This document shows, piece by piece, positions 1-9,328 of a stretch of 64,000 bases of DNA. Position numbers and translations under genes: made by a program. Source of the stretch: Protaetiibacter intestinalis (GTDB lineage: Bacteria; Actinomycetota; Actinomycetes; Actinomycetales; Microbacteriaceae). Below the pieces are notes generated by a model. The model made no database searches and was not told where the DNA came from. It was given only the letters and a program-made list of their open reading frames with translations. Numbering within the stretch: position 1 is the first letter of the stretch; each line of letters begins with the position of its first letter. The DNA lies in NCBI RefSeq assembly GCF_003627075.1, contig NZ_CP032630.1, positions 2,790,001 through 2,854,000 on the forward strand. Reading direction: 5' to 3'.

Positions 1-13
1 CAGCCGACGCGGC

Positions 14-1273
14 TCAGGCACAGTAGGCGGCGTTCTCGTCGCTCTCCTTGCACCACGCGTACAGCTGGTCGGCGGCCCGCTCGTGCTCGGCGAGGGTGTT
101 CGAGAACACGGTCTCCCCGGTGCGCAGGTTCACCGTGACGAAGTACAGCCAGCCGCCGTCGGCGGGGTGCAGCGCCGCGTTGATCGCGTCGGCGCCGGGC
201 AGGCCGATCGGACCGATCGGGAGCCCCGGGTTGGCGTAGGTGTTGTACGGGTTCGAGGCGTCGGCGCGCGCCTCGGCCGAGGTCCACACCGAGGAGGTGT
301 CGCCGAGGCCGTAGTGCACGGTCGCGTCCGACTGCAGGTTCATGCCGCGGTCGAGCCGGTTCTGGAACACCCGCGAGATCTTCGCCATGTCCTCGACGAC
401 GGGCCCCGACTCGCGCTGGATGATCGAGGCCATCGTGATGACCGTGAAGCGGTTCTCGGGGGCGACGCCCGCCGCATCCAACGTCTCGAGCATCTTGTCG
501 ACGAGGGTCTTGATGGCGTCGTGGGCGCTGATGCCGGGGTCGAAGGTGTAGGTCGCGGGGAACAGGAAGCCCTCGATGCTCGGCGCGTTCGCGGGCACGC
601 CGAACTGGGTGAAGTTCGCGGCCTCCGCCTGCAGCTGATCGAGCGGGATCTCGGTCGCGGCCGCGATGAGCTCGAGCGCGGATGCCGCGCTGATGCCCTC
701 GCGGATGGTCACCTGGTTGATGATGCGGTTCGCCGGGTCCTGCAGGGCCGCGAGGGCGGATGCCGCGCTCATCTCCTTCTGCAGCCGGTAGTTGCCGGGC
801 TCGAAGGTGACGTCGGGGTTGTCGAGCAGCAGCTCGTAGAACGCCTGGAAGGTCATCGTCACGCCCGCGTCGCGCAGGGTCGTGGCGACGTCGGAGCCGA
901 TGTCGCCCGGCTGGATGACGACGATCGCCTCCTCGCCGTTCCCGGTCGTCGTGTAGTCGATCGGCGGGGCGATGCCGAGCACGTCGCGGATCTTGTCCTC
1001 GAACATGACCCACACGGTGACGCCGCCGCCGACCAGGAGGGCGAGCACGACGACGGTCGCGATGATCCAGGCGATCGCGCCGCCCCCGCGCCGCTTGCGC
1101 TTGCGGGGCGTGCGGGGAGCGGGGCCCGAGCCGCCCGCCGGTGCGCCGCCGTCGCGCAGGGCGCGACGGGACGGGAGCGCTGCCGGGTCGTCGGGCGCCG
1201 AGGGGGCGGGAGCCGTCGTCGGCGCGGTGCGGGTGGGTCCGAAGATGTCGTCCCAGCTCGGATCAGAGGCCAC
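14..1273 (-). CDS. mltG: Endolytic transglycosylase MltG (YceG-like)
   Basis: Membrane-bound lytic transglycosylase that cuts nascent peptidoglycan glycan strands and is thought to set chain termination. The 419-aa protein has a disordered Pro/Ala-rich cytoplasmic N-terminus (about 1-65), one membrane helix (about 67-90, IAWIIATVVVLALLVGG) and an extracellular YceG domain. The family catalytic Glu is seen in IIQRESG, and NPYNTYANPGLPIGPI is the family's C-terminal signature. GTG start, overlapping the 3' end of ruvX by 11 bp, so translation is probably coupled. It is the distal gene seen here of the rpsD-alaS-ruvX run; in related genomes shikimate dehydrogenase usually follows, beyond the window edge. 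Confidence 0.95.
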   Translation of the reverse strand: MASDPSWDDIFGPTRTAPTTAPAPSAPDDPAALPSRRALRDGGAPAGGSGPAPRTPRKRKRRGGGAIAWIIATVVVLALLVGGGVTVWVMFEDKIRDVLGIAPPIDYTTTGNGEEAIVVIQPGDIGSDVATTLRDAGVTMTFQAFYELLLDNPDVTFEPGNYRLQKEMSAASALAALQDPANRIINQVTIREGISAASALELIAAATEIPLDQLQAEAANFTQFGVPANAPSIEGFLFPATYTFDPGISAHDAIKTLVDKMLETLDAAGVAPENRFTVITMASIIQRESGPVVEDMAKISRVFQNRLDRGMNLQSDATVHYGLGDTSSVWTSAEARADASNPYNTYANPGLPIGPIGLPGADAINAALHPADGGWLYFVTVNLRTGETVFSNTLAEHERAADQLYAWCKESDENAAYCA

Positions 1274-1736
1274 TGTCGGGGTCTTTCGTACGGTGGACGA
1301 GGGTTCCGGGGGGTCGACCCGACGTCCGCTCGGAGTCGAGGGCGTTCTGAAGGATGATAACAGCGGCCACCTGGTCGATCACGGAACGCGAGCCCTTCGC
1401 GCGCCGACCGCCGGCCTGGAGTTGCCTGTGAGCCGTCACGGTGCTCAGGCGCTCGTCGACGAGTCGCACCGGGAGCTCGGTCGCACCCGCGAGGGCGTCC
1501 GCCACCTCGCGCGCATCCGCGGTCGAGGCGGTGTCGCCCCCGCTGAGCGACAGCGGAAGCCCGACGACCAGCTCGACGGCATCCCACTCGCCCGCGTGGG
1601 CGAGGATGCCGGCGACCGTGCGCTCGTCGCGCGGCAGCGTCTCCAGCGGCGTCGCGAGCAGCCCGTCGGGATCGCAGCGCGCGACCCCGACCCGGGCACG
1701 CCCGACGTCGACGCCGATCCGCACCCCGCGCCGCAT
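1263..1736 (-). CDS. ruvX: RuvX/YqgF, putative pre-16S rRNA nuclease / Holliday junction resolvase-like
   Basis: RNase H-fold nuclease family implicated in 16S rRNA 5' maturation and originally described as a Holliday-junction resolvase. 157 aa, within the normal family length. N-terminal RIGVDVGRARVGVA carries the first catalytic Asp; VVGLPLSLSGGD and VRLVDERLSTVTA match the conserved YqgF motifs, and SVIDQVAAVIILQ gives the last Asp. The ATG overlaps the alaS stop by one base (TGATG), and the 3' end overlaps mltG. The alaS-ruvX-mltG order is standard in actinobacteria and supports the assignment. Confidence 0.95.
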   Translation of the reverse strand: MRRGVRIGVDVGRARVGVARCDPDGLLATPLETLPRDERTVAGILAHAGEWDAVELVVGLPLSLSGGDTASTADAREVADALAGATELPVRLVDERLSTVTAHRQLQAGGRRAKGSRSVIDQVAAVIILQNALDSERTSGRPPGTLVHRTKDPDSGL

Positions 1737-4393
1737 CAGCCGCCGAGCGAGCCGCGGATGGCCTGGATCGCTGCCCCGATCGCGGCGACGTCCGAGCCGC
1801 CGCCCTGCGCGAGGTCGTCCTTGCCGCCGCCGCCGCCGCCGAGGATCGCGGCCGCCTGCTTGGCGAGCGGACCCGCCTTCGCCCCGGCATCACGCGCCCC
1901 CGCCGTCGTCGCGACGATGACCGAGGGCTTGTCGGCGACACGCGCCGCGAGGGCCACGACGGCCGCCTCCGAGGCGAGCCGTTCGCGCACCGACGTCACG
2001 AGGCTGCGCAGCTCGTCGACCGACTGCAGCTCGCCGACGTCCTCCGTCACCGCGAGCACCGAGCCGACCCGGGACGCCTGCTCGACGAGCGCCGGGACGC
2101 GGCCGGAGAGGCGGGCCGCCTCGAACGCGGCGATCTTCTTCTCCGCGGCCTTCAACTGGGCGACGAGGTCGCCGATGCGCTCGGGCAGCTGCTCGCGCGG
2201 CGTCTTGAGACTCGAGGTGAGCTGGCCGACGATCGCGCGCTCCGCCGCGAGGTCGCGGAAGGCGTCCAGCCCGACGAGCGCCTCGACGCGTCGGTTCATC
2301 GAACCCACGCTCGACTCCGACACGAGGTTCACGAGGCCGACCTCGGCCGAGGTGCGCACGTGGATGCCGGCGCACAGCTCGCGCGACCAGGGGCCGCCGA
2401 TGTCGACCATGCGCACCGTGTCGCCGTACTTCTCGCCGAACAGCGCCATCGCCCCGGCCTTGCGGGCCTCGTCGATCGGCAGGATGCGGGTGGTCACCTC
2501 GAGGTTGTCGCGCACCGCGTTGTTCGCGATCTCCTCGATCTCGCTGCGCGTCTCGGGGCTGAGCGCCTGGTTCCAGGAGAAGTCGAGGCGCATGTAGCCG
2601 GCCTTGTTGAACGAGCCGGACTGGTGCGCCTCCTGGCCGAGGGTCTGCCGCAGCGCCGCGTGCACGAGGTGCGTCGCCGAGTGCGCCTGGGCGGCCGCGT
2701 GCCGGTACTCGCGGTCCACGACGGTCGTCGCCGCGTCGCCCACGGCGATCGCGCCGGAGCGCACGCGCACGGTGTGGCTGATGAGCCCCTTCACGGGGCG
2801 CTGCACGTCGAGCACCTCCAGGTCGAAGCCGTCGCCCACGATCGAGCCCTTGTCGGGCGCCTGACCGCCGCCCTCCGGGTACAGCGAGGACTCGGCGAGG
2901 ATCACCTCGACGACCTCCCCCGCCGACGCCGCGGGCACCGAGCCGGCGGCCGAGATGATGCCGAGGATGCGGGTCTCGGTCTGCAGGTAGTCGTAACCCG
3001 TGAAGACGGTCTCGCCCTGGGCGCGGAACTCCGAGTACACGGAGAGGTCGGCGAGCTTGCCCTTCTTGGCCTTCGCATCCGCCTTCGCCCGCGTGCGCTG
3101 GTCGGTCATCAGCTCGTCGAACGCCGCGCGGTCGACCGTGAGGCCCGCCTCCTCGGCGATCTCGAGGGTCAGGTCGATCGGGAAGCCGAAGGTGTCGTGC
3201 AGCAGGAACGCCGTGTCGCCGGAGAGGGCGTCCGAGCCGGCCTGCTTGGTCTCGGTGACCGCGACGTCCAGGATCGTCGTGCCCGAGGCGAGGGTGCGCA
3301 GGAACGCCTCCTCCTCGCCGAGCGCGAGCCGCGAGGTGCGCTCGTACTCGGCGTCGACCTCCGGGTAGGCGTCGCGCATCGCGAGCCGCGAGGCGTCGAA
3401 CAGCTCCGCGAAGCTCGGCGCGTCGACCCCGAGCAGCCGCATCGCGCGCACCACGCGACGCAGCAGGCGCCGCAGGATGTAGCCGCGGCCCTCGTTCGAC
3501 GGCGCGACGCCGTCGGTCATGAGCATGAGGCTCGAGCGCACGTGGTCGGCGATCACGCGCATCCGCACGTCGTCGTCGTGCACCGCACCGTAGCGACGAC
3601 CCGACAGCGTGGAGGCCATGTCGAGCACCGGGCGCACCTGGTCGATCTCGTACATGTTGTCGACACCCTGCTTGAGGAAGGCGACGCGCTCCATGCCCAT
3701 GCCGGTGTCGATGTTCTTCTTCGGCAGCTCGCCCGCCACGTCGAAGTCGGTCTTCGAGCGCACCTCCTTGAGGAGGTACTGCATGAACACGAGGTTCCAG
3801 ATCTCGAGGTAGCGGGTGTCGTCGGCCGCCGGCCCCCCGTCGGGCCCGAACTCGGGACCGCGGTCGAAGTAGATCTCCGAGCAGGGTCCGCCGGGGCCCG
3901 GCTGGCCCGTGTGCCAGTAGTTGTCGGCCTTGCCGAGCCGCTGGATGCGGTGCTCGGGGAGCCCCGCGACGCGCTTCCACAGCTCGATCGCCTCGTCGTC
4001 GTCCTCGTAGACCGTGACCCACAGGTCGCGCTCCTCGAAGCCCAGGCCGCCGTCCGCCTCCGAGGAGGTCAGCAGCTCCCAGGCGTAGCCGATCGCGCCC
4101 TCCTTGAAGTAGTCGCCGAAGGAGAAGTTGCCGTTCATCTGGAAGAAGGTGCCGTGCCGCGTGGTCTTGCCGACCTCCTCGATGTCGAGGGTGCGGATGC
4201 ACTTCTGCACGCTCGTGGCGCGCGGGAAGGGTGCCGGCACGACGCCCGTGAAGTACGGGATGAACGGCACCATGCCCGCGACCGTGAACAGCAGGGTCGG
4301 GTCGTCGGTGACGAGCGACGCGGACGGGACGACGGTGTGTCCCCGGTCGCCGAAGAAGGTCAGCCAGCGGCGTTGGATCTCAGCGGTCTGCAC
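1736..4393 (-). CDS. alaS: Alanyl-tRNA synthetase
   Basis: Charges tRNA-Ala and edits mischarged Ser/Gly. 885 aa. The class II catalytic core is N-terminal (MVPFIPYFTGV, TLDIEEVGKTTRHGTFFQM), followed by the tRNA-recognition region, the editing domain with zinc ligands (HSATHLVHAAL with HxxxH, later ELCAGIHV) and a C-terminal oligomerisation domain ending in a Gly-rich stretch (LGGGGGGKDD). The reading frame is open upstream to 4738, but the GTG at 4391-4393 is chosen because GAGGA sits 6-7 bases before it and the protein then begins at the conserved VQTAEIQRRWLTFF. It ends in a one-base overlap with ruvX. Confidence 0.96.
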   Translation of the reverse strand: MQTAEIQRRWLTFFGDRGHTVVPSASLVTDDPTLLFTVAGMVPFIPYFTGVVPAPFPRATSVQKCIRTLDIEEVGKTTRHGTFFQMNGNFSFGDYFKEGAIGYAWELLTSSEADGGLGFEERDLWVTVYEDDDEAIELWKRVAGLPEHRIQRLGKADNYWHTGQPGPGGPCSEIYFDRGPEFGPDGGPAADDTRYLEIWNLVFMQYLLKEVRSKTDFDVAGELPKKNIDTGMGMERVAFLKQGVDNMYEIDQVRPVLDMASTLSGRRYGAVHDDDVRMRVIADHVRSSLMLMTDGVAPSNEGRGYILRRLLRRVVRAMRLLGVDAPSFAELFDASRLAMRDAYPEVDAEYERTSRLALGEEEAFLRTLASGTTILDVAVTETKQAGSDALSGDTAFLLHDTFGFPIDLTLEIAEEAGLTVDRAAFDELMTDQRTRAKADAKAKKGKLADLSVYSEFRAQGETVFTGYDYLQTETRILGIISAAGSVPAASAGEVVEVILAESSLYPEGGGQAPDKGSIVGDGFDLEVLDVQRPVKGLISHTVRVRSGAIAVGDAATTVVDREYRHAAAQAHSATHLVHAALRQTLGQEAHQSGSFNKAGYMRLDFSWNQALSPETRSEIEEIANNAVRDNLEVTTRILPIDEARKAGAMALFGEKYGDTVRMVDIGGPWSRELCAGIHVRTSAEVGLVNLVSESSVGSMNRRVEALVGLDAFRDLAAERAIVGQLTSSLKTPREQLPERIGDLVAQLKAAEKKIAAFEAARLSGRVPALVEQASRVGSVLAVTEDVGELQSVDELRSLVTSVRERLASEAAVVALAARVADKPSVIVATTAGARDAGAKAGPLAKQAAAILGGGGGGKDDLAQGGGSDVAAIGAAIQAIRGSLGG

Positions 4394-4461
4394 GGGTGTT
4401 CCTCGGATGTGCCCCCGGACGGGGCGTGGACGGCGCGCCGCCGGGATGGACGGCGCCGGTG

Positions 4462-4692
4462 TTAGCTCTTGGCGCGCTTGGCGAGGTCGTCGATCGCGTC
4501 CTGCGCGTTCGCGACCGCCTGACGCAGCTCCGACTCGCGCGACTTGTAGCCCTGCACGACCGCGTCGCCGAACTCCTTGGCCTTGTGGTCGACCTCGTCG
4601 AAGAACTGCTTGCCCTGCGGGGTCTTCGCGACCTCGTGCGCGACCACGAAGCCGATGGCGACTCCGGCGATCAGAAGCAGTGCACCCTTCAT
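4462..4692 (-). CDS. Small single-pass membrane protein (YtxH-like)
   Basis: 76 aa. One N-terminal helix (about 3-20, GALLLIAGVAIGFVVAHEV) is followed by a charged amphipathic helix with regular acidic/basic alternation, so it probably sits in the inner membrane with a cytoplasmic helical tail. This resembles YtxH-type stress proteins, but the match is by look only. It has a good Shine-Dalgarno (AGGAGGAACACG before the ATG) and lies between rpsD and alaS, a position where actinobacteria often carry such a gene. Function unknown. Confidence 0.8.
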   Translation of the reverse strand: MKGALLLIAGVAIGFVVAHEVAKTPQGKQFFDEVDHKAKEFGDAVVQGYKSRESELRQAVANAQDAIDDLAKRAKS

Positions 4693-4797
4693 CGTGTTCC
4701 TCCTTCGTTCGCGGCGTCGGCGGCGGGATGCCGCGCAACTGTCCTAGCCTATGACGTTCTGCGGATGCGTGTTCGGGGTTGCGTCCAGAGCGAGGAA

Positions 4798-4821
4798 CGC
4801 CCCGGGATGAATCCCGGGGCG
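4798..4821 (-). terminator. Stem-loop after rpsD, probable terminator
   Basis: Perfect 11-bp inverted repeat (CGCCCCGGGAT / ATCCCGGGGCG) with a two-base loop at 4809-4810. It lies about 80 bp downstream of the rpsD stop and 105 bp before the next start. There is no long T-run on the minus side (GTTCCTCGC), as is common for terminators in GC-rich actinobacteria. Confidence 0.6.
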
Positions 4822-4858
4822 TCCTGTGTTTGTTGAGGGCTGCGTAGCTGTGTCTCTG

Positions 4859-4920
4859 GCGCGGCGGTAATCCGCCGCGCTGAGTACTACGCCGCTCGCT
4901 CAGCGAGCGGCGTAGTACTC
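4859..4920. repeat. Two adjacent perfect stem-loops at the rpsD 3' end
   Basis: 4882-4920 is a perfect 19-bp inverted repeat with a single-base loop at 4901. One arm is the last six codons of rpsD plus one base, and the stop codon spans the turn. Immediately after, 4859-4880 is a 9-bp inverted repeat (GCGCGGCGG / CCGCCGCGC) with a TAAT loop. With the stem at 4798-4821, three hairpins follow each other in the rpsD 3' UTR. Confidence 0.85.
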
Positions 4921-5529
4921 GACCACCAGCTGCACGTCGCAGGTCACGGGGACCTCGGCGCGCTTGGGGCGACGCACGAGGCGGGCCTGGAGCTTGTCGA
5001 GCTCGACCTCGAGGTAGCCCGGGGTCTTGGGGAGCACCTCGGCGTGACCGCCGGCCGCGGCGACCTGGAAGGGCTCGGTGCCCTCGGAGCGCTCCTTGAC
5101 GTGGATGAGCTGGCCCGGCTTCACGCGGAACGACGGGCGGTCGACGATCTTGCCGTCGACCTGGATGTGACGGTGCACGACGAACTGGCGGGCCTGCGCC
5201 GTGGTGCGGGCGAAGCCGGCACGCAGCACGAGGGCGTCCAGACGCATCTCGAGCAGCTCGACGAGGTTCTCACCGGTGAGGCCCTGGGTGCGGCGGGCCT
5301 CGTTGAAGACGATGCGCAGCTGCTTCTCGCGGATGCCGTACTGCTCGCGCAGACGCTGCTTCTCGCGGAGGCGCACGGCGTAGTCGCTGTCGGCCTTGCG
5401 CTTGGTGCGGCCGTGCTCACCCGGAGCGTAGGGACGCTTCTCGAGGTACTTGGCGGCCTTCGGCGTCAGCGGGATGCCGAGCGCACGGGAGAGACGGACC
5501 TTGCGGCGGTCCTGGGACTTGGTGACCAC
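4900..5529 (-). CDS. rpsD: 30S ribosomal protein S4
   Basis: Primary 16S rRNA-binding protein that nucleates 30S assembly. 209 aa, the normal bacterial S4 length. The N-terminal S4 domain is followed by the S4 RNA-binding fold (ENLVELLEMRLDALVLRAGF, FVVHRHIQVDGKIVDRPS). GTG start at 5527-5529: AGGAA lies six bases upstream and the product begins MVTKSQDRRKVRLSR, as expected; an upstream ATG at 5550 would add non-conserved residues. The gene stands alone, away from the alpha operon, and leads the alaS run. Its last codons form one arm of a perfect hairpin. Confidence 0.97.
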   Translation of the reverse strand: MVTKSQDRRKVRLSRALGIPLTPKAAKYLEKRPYAPGEHGRTKRKADSDYAVRLREKQRLREQYGIREKQLRIVFNEARRTQGLTGENLVELLEMRLDALVLRAGFARTTAQARQFVVHRHIQVDGKIVDRPSFRVKPGQLIHVKERSEGTEPFQVAAAGGHAEVLPKTPGYLEVELDKLQARLVRRPKRAEVPVTCDVQLVVEYYAAR

Positions 5530-5551
5530 GAATGGTTCCTTCCAACACATG

Positions 5552-5568
5552 GCCGCGACTTTCGCGGC
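5552..5568 (-). promoter_or_regulatory. Leader hairpin upstream of rpsD
   Basis: Perfect 7-bp stem (GCCGCGA / TCGCGGC) with a three-base loop, 23 bases before the rpsD start codon. S4 is known to regulate its own mRNA in several bacteria, so this could be part of an autoregulatory leader, but no match to a known S4 leader structure could be tested here. Confidence 0.3.
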
Positions 5569-5687
5569 TCACAGACGTGCATCCCCCCGTCCGTGGTTCC
5601 GGGCGCACGTCGACGCGACCGGCGGAGCTGAAGTGTGGGATGTGTTCGGAGTCGAACCTGGCGAGTCTAGCAGACGCGCGCCCGGCG

Positions 5688-7055
5688 CTACTCGGGGTCG
5701 TCGCGCTTCGGCATCGGCTTGCCCTCGAGGAGGGCGCGCAGCCGCTCGAGCCGCGGACCGACCTCGCGCTCGTAGCCGTTGCCGGTGGGGTCGTAGTAGC
5801 GGGTGCCGCGGAGCTCCTCGGGCAGGTACTGCTGCTCGGCCACTCCGTACGCCTCGTCGTGCGCGTACTTGTAGCCCTTGCCGTGCCCGAGTCGCTTGGC
5901 CCCCGGATAGTGGGCGTCGCGCAGGTGGTTCGGCACGCGTCCGATGCGGCCGGCCCGCACGTCGGCGATCGCGCGGTCGAGCGCCTGGTACGAGGCGTTC
6001 GACTTGGGGGCGGTCGCGAGGTAGACGACCGCCTCAGCGAGCAGGATGCGCCCCTCGGGCATGCCGATGAGGGCGACGCCCTCGGCCGCCGAGACCGCGA
6101 CGGAGAGCGCGTTCGGGTCGGCCATGCCGATGTCCTCCGCGGCGGAGATCATGATGCGACGCGCGATGAAGCGCGGGTCCTCCCCCGCCTCGATCATGCG
6201 GGCCAGGTAGTGCAGCGCCGCGTCGACGTCGGAGCCGCGCACCGACTTGATGAAGGCGCTGATGACGTCGTAGTGCTCGTCGCCCTGCCGGTCGTAGCGC
6301 AGCAGCGCGCGGTCGACCGCGGAGGCCACGATCTCGGCCGTGATCACGGGGGGCTCCCCCGCATCCGCACCGCCGCCCGGCGACGCCGCGACGACGGCCG
6401 CCGCCTCGAGCGCCGTCAGCGCACGCCGCGCGTCGCCGGAGGCGAGCCGCACGAGCGCCGCCCGCGCGTCCTCCGCCAACTCCACCGCCCCGTCGAGGCC
6501 ACGCGGGTCGGCGACGGCACGGTCCAGCAGCAGCGCGAGGTCGTCCTCCGAGAGGGGCTCGAGCGTCAGCAGCAGGGAGCGCGACAGCAGGGGCGAGACG
6601 ACCGAGAACGAGGGGTTCTCGGTCGTCGCGGCCACGAGGATCACCCAGCCGTTCTCGACGCCCGGCAGCAGCGCATCCTGCTGCGCCTTCGTGAAGCGGT
6701 GGATCTCGTCGAGGAACAGCACCGTCGAGACGCCGTAGAGGTCGCGCGTCGAACGCGCCTCGTCCATGACCTGACGCACGTCCTTGACGCCGGCGGTCAC
6801 GGCCGAGAGCTCCACGAAACGCCGCCCCGAGCTGCGTGCGATCGCCTGCGCGAGCGTCGTCTTGCCCGTCCCGGGCGGACCCCACAGGATGACCGACACG
6901 GAACCCGCCTCACCCGAACCCTCGCGTGCGAGCGACACGAGCGGCGAACCCGGGGTCAGCAGGTGACGCTGGCCCGCGACCTCCTCGAGCGAGGTGGGCC
7001 GCATCCGCACCGCGAGCGGGGTCGAGCCCGTTCGGAGTCCCTGCTGGCCGGTCAT
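5688..7055 (-). CDS. rarA: Replication-associated recombination protein A (RarA/MgsA AAA+ ATPase)
   Basis: AAA+ ATPase acting at stalled replication forks, related to clamp-loader subunits. 455 aa. [17 protein letters not shown] is the family N-terminus; Walker A is [18 protein letters not shown] and Walker B is [20 protein letters not shown]. Sensor 1 is [11 protein letters not shown], and the C-terminal tetramerisation region includes [20 protein letters not shown] and [16 protein letters not shown]. Transcribed away from the cyclophilin gene, with a 118-bp divergent intergenic region. No frameshift or missing motif seen. Confidence 0.96.
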   Translation of the reverse strand: MTGQQGLRTGSTPLAVRMRPTSLEEVAGQRHLLTPGSPLVSLAREGSGEAGSVSVILWGPPGTGKTTLAQAIARSSGRRFVELSAVTAGVKDVRQVMDEARSTRDLYGVSTVLFLDEIHRFTKAQQDALLPGVENGWVILVAATTENPSFSVVSPLLSRSLLLTLEPLSEDDLALLLDRAVADPRGLDGAVELAEDARAALVRLASGDARRALTALEAAAVVAASPGGGADAGEPPVITAEIVASAVDRALLRYDRQGDEHYDVISAFIKSVRGSDVDAALHYLARMIEAGEDPRFIARRIMISAAEDIGMADPNALSVAVSAAEGVALIGMPEGRILLAEAVVYLATAPKSNASYQALDRAIADVRAGRIGRVPNHLRDAHYPGAKRLGHGKGYKYAHDEAYGVAEQQYLPEELRGTRYYDPTGNGYEREVGPRLERLRALLEGKPMPKRDDPE

Positions 7056-7100
7056 GCGCTCATGCTAACCGCGGCGCCCGACGCACCCGTGCGGCGTGGT

Positions 7101-7129
7101 TTGGCGGGCTCAGACCCGCTGACTAAAGT
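7101..7129 (+). promoter_or_regulatory. Sigma-70-type promoter for the cyclophilin gene
   Basis: TTGGCG at 7101-7106, a 17-bp spacer, then TAAAGT at 7124-7129. The -10 lies 45 bp before the GTG at 7174. Good spacing and match for a housekeeping promoter; not tested experimentally. Confidence 0.55.
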
Positions 7130-7173
7130 CGACCTGGGTTGCGACGGATCGCGCCCCGTCGAGAGGACCGCGA

Positions 7174-7968
7174 GTGGCATCGAACCGTCAGCAGCGCGAG
7201 CAGCGTGAAGCCCGAGAGCGTCTGCGCGCGTACCGGGCCCGGCAGGACGTGCACGACGTCCAGTCCCGCCGTCGGCGCCGCGACAACATCCTCGGCATCG
7301 CCGCCGGTGTGCTCGTCGCCGCCCTGGCGGTCACGACCCAGGTCGTCTACTTCACCGCGGGCCCCGGCATGCCGGAGCCCTCGCCGAGCGCCTCGCCGTC
7401 GGCCGAGGCCGACCTCAACATCGGCGCCCCCGACTCCTCGCTCGCCGAGGGGCGCACCTGGACGGGCCAGCTCGTCCTGAACGACACGGTCACCCTCGAC
7501 ATCGCCCTCGACGGCGCCCTCGCCCCGCAGGCGGTCTCGGGCTGGATCGCCGACTACCAGGACGGCTACTTCCCCGGCAAGACCTGCCACCGCATGGCGA
7601 ACTCGGAGACCTTCTCCTTCATCCAGTGCGGCTCGCTCGACGGCACGGGCGCCGGCGACCCCGACTTCTCCTACGGCCCGATCGAGAACGCACCCGCCGA
7701 CAACATCTACCTCGCGGGCACGATCGCGATGGCCCGCGCGGGCGGCGACGCCTACAGCCAGGGGCACCAGTTCTTCATCATCACGGCCGACACGACCCTC
7801 CCGGCCGACACCGCGGGCGGCTACACGGTCGTCGGACAGGTGACCGGCGGCCTCGACCAGCTCATCCAGCAGATCACCTCGGCGGGCATCGACCCCGACA
7901 CGGTCGGCACCGACGGCACCGGCTCCCCCGCCATCCCGACCACCATCACGAGCCTGACCCTGCAATAG
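7174..7968 (+). CDS. Membrane-anchored cyclophilin-type peptidyl-prolyl isomerase
   Basis: Catalyses cis-trans isomerisation of X-Pro bonds, probably helping exported proteins fold. 264 aa. The very basic cytoplasmic N-terminus (1-33, ASNRQQREQREARERL) is followed by one membrane helix (about 34-58, NILGIAAGVLVAALAVTTQV), a Pro/Ser/Ala linker and the cyclophilin domain (about 90-264). Core elements seen are KTCHRMANSETFSFIQCG, IAMARAGGDAYSQGHQFFI and GYTVVGQVTGG. GTG start. First gene of a short plus-strand pair with the DUF349 gene, 52 bp downstream. Confidence 0.92.
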   Translation: MASNRQQREQREARERLRAYRARQDVHDVQSRRRRRDNILGIAAGVLVAALAVTTQVVYFTAGPGMPEPSPSASPSAEADLNIGAPDSSLAEGRTWTGQLVLNDTVTLDIALDGALAPQAVSGWIADYQDGYFPGKTCHRMANSETFSFIQCGSLDGTGAGDPDFSYGPIENAPADNIYLAGTIAMARAGGDAYSQGHQFFIITADTTLPADTAGGYTVVGQVTGGLDQLIQQITSAGIDPDTVGTDGTGSPAIPTTITSLTLQ

Positions 7969-8020
7969 GCTGGCACGGGCCGGCGTGAGGCGACCGGCCG
8001 ACGACAGAGGTGGGAGAGCA

Positions 8021-9250
8021 GTGAGCGACGAGCAGTCGGCCCCCTGGGGCCGCGTCGACGACGACGGCACCGTGTACGTCCGCGAGGCGGACGGTGAACG
8101 CGCGGTGGGCCAGTACCCCGACGCGACGCCCGAGGAGGCGCTCGCCTACTACGAACGCAAGTTCGTCGAGCTCGAGGGCCAGGTGAGCCTGCTCGAGCAG
8201 CGACTGCGCGGCGGCGCCAACGCCCAGGATGTCGCGAAGGCCGTCTCGGCGCTCGCGCCGACGATCCCCACCGCCAACGCCGTGGGCGACCTGCAGGGCC
8301 TCGCCGAGCGGCTCGGCCGACTCGCCGAGACCCTCGGCGCCGCGACCGAGAAGCAGTCGGCCGAGGCGCAGCAGGCCGTCGCGGATGCCGTCGCCGACCG
8401 CGAAGCGCTCGTCGCCGAGGCCGAGGCGCTCGCCGCGCAGGACCTCTCGAAGGCGCAGTGGAAGCAGGTCACCTCCCAGCTCGACGCGCTGTTCGCGCGC
8501 TGGCAGACGGCGCAGCACTCGGCGCCGCGCATCCCGAAGAAGGACGCCGACGAGCTCTGGAAGCGGTTCCGGGCGGCCCGCGGCACGATCGAGACCGCCC
8601 GCAAGGGGTTCTTCGCCCAGCTCGACACCGTGCACCGCGACGCACGCGGCCGCAAGCAGACCCTCGTCGAGCGCGCCGAGGCCCTCGCCCCGAAGGGGGC
8701 CGCCGGCATCCCCGACTACCGTCGGCTGCTCGACGACTGGAAGACCGCGGGACGCGCGGGCAAGAAGGTCGACGACGCGCTCTGGGCGCGGTTCAAGGCG
8801 GCCGGAGACGTGCTCTACGGCGCGAAGTCCGAGGCCGACGCGCTCGAGAACATCGAGTTCTCCGCCAACCTCGAGAAGAAGCTCGCCCTGCTCGACGAGG
8901 CGGAGCCGCTGCTGAAGGCCACCGACCGCACCGCCGCACGCACGACTCTCACGGGCATCCAGCGGCGCTGGGACGAGATCGGCAAGGTGCCGCGCGACGA
9001 GGTGCGGGTCGTGGAGGACCGCCTGCGCAAGATCGAGGCCGCCGTGCGCAAGCTCGAGGACGACCACTGGAACCGCACCGATCCCGAGAAGCAGGCGCGC
9101 TCGGAGGGCTTCGCCGCCCAGCTGCACGCCGCGATCGCGAAGGCCGAGGACGAGCTGGCCGCCGCGAAGACCTCGGGCGACAAGGCACGCGTGAAGAAGG
9201 CCGAGGAGGCGCTCGCCGCCCAGCGCGCCTGGCTCGACGCGCTCGGCTGA
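8021..9250 (+). CDS. DUF349 domain-containing protein
   Basis: 409 aa, mostly alpha-helical and strongly charged. Repeated DUF349 units are seen, marked by W-x-x-x-F/R patterns: SQLDALFARWQTA, DELWKRFRAARGTI, DYRRLLDDWKTAGR, DDALWARFKAAGDVLY and TGIQRRWDEIGKVPRDEV. The final third is coiled-coil-like with Ala/Lys/Glu runs. GTG start chosen at 8021 after GGGAGA; an upstream in-frame start at 7985 lacks a ribosome site. Members are widespread in actinobacteria next to cyclophilin and relA, but no biochemical role is established. Likely cytoplasmic. Confidence 0.88.
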   Translation: MSDEQSAPWGRVDDDGTVYVREADGERAVGQYPDATPEEALAYYERKFVELEGQVSLLEQRLRGGANAQDVAKAVSALAPTIPTANAVGDLQGLAERLGRLAETLGAATEKQSAEAQQAVADAVADREALVAEAEALAAQDLSKAQWKQVTSQLDALFARWQTAQHSAPRIPKKDADELWKRFRAARGTIETARKGFFAQLDTVHRDARGRKQTLVERAEALAPKGAAGIPDYRRLLDDWKTAGRAGKKVDDALWARFKAAGDVLYGAKSEADALENIEFSANLEKKLALLDEAEPLLKATDRTAARTTLTGIQRRWDEIGKVPRDEVRVVEDRLRKIEAAVRKLEDDHWNRTDPEKQARSEGFAAQLHAAIAKAEDELAAAKTSGDKARVKKAEEALAAQRAWLDALG

Positions 9251-9328
9251 GTTCTCCACAGGCCCGGTTCTGCACCGATCGGCAGCGATCGACAACCGCG
9301 GACCCCTGTATCCCGCGATGCTGGGCGG

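Noticed and set aside
5530..5690. rpsD promoter with TAGACT at 5664-5669
   Set aside because: A possible -10 is present but no -35 at proper spacing could be found.
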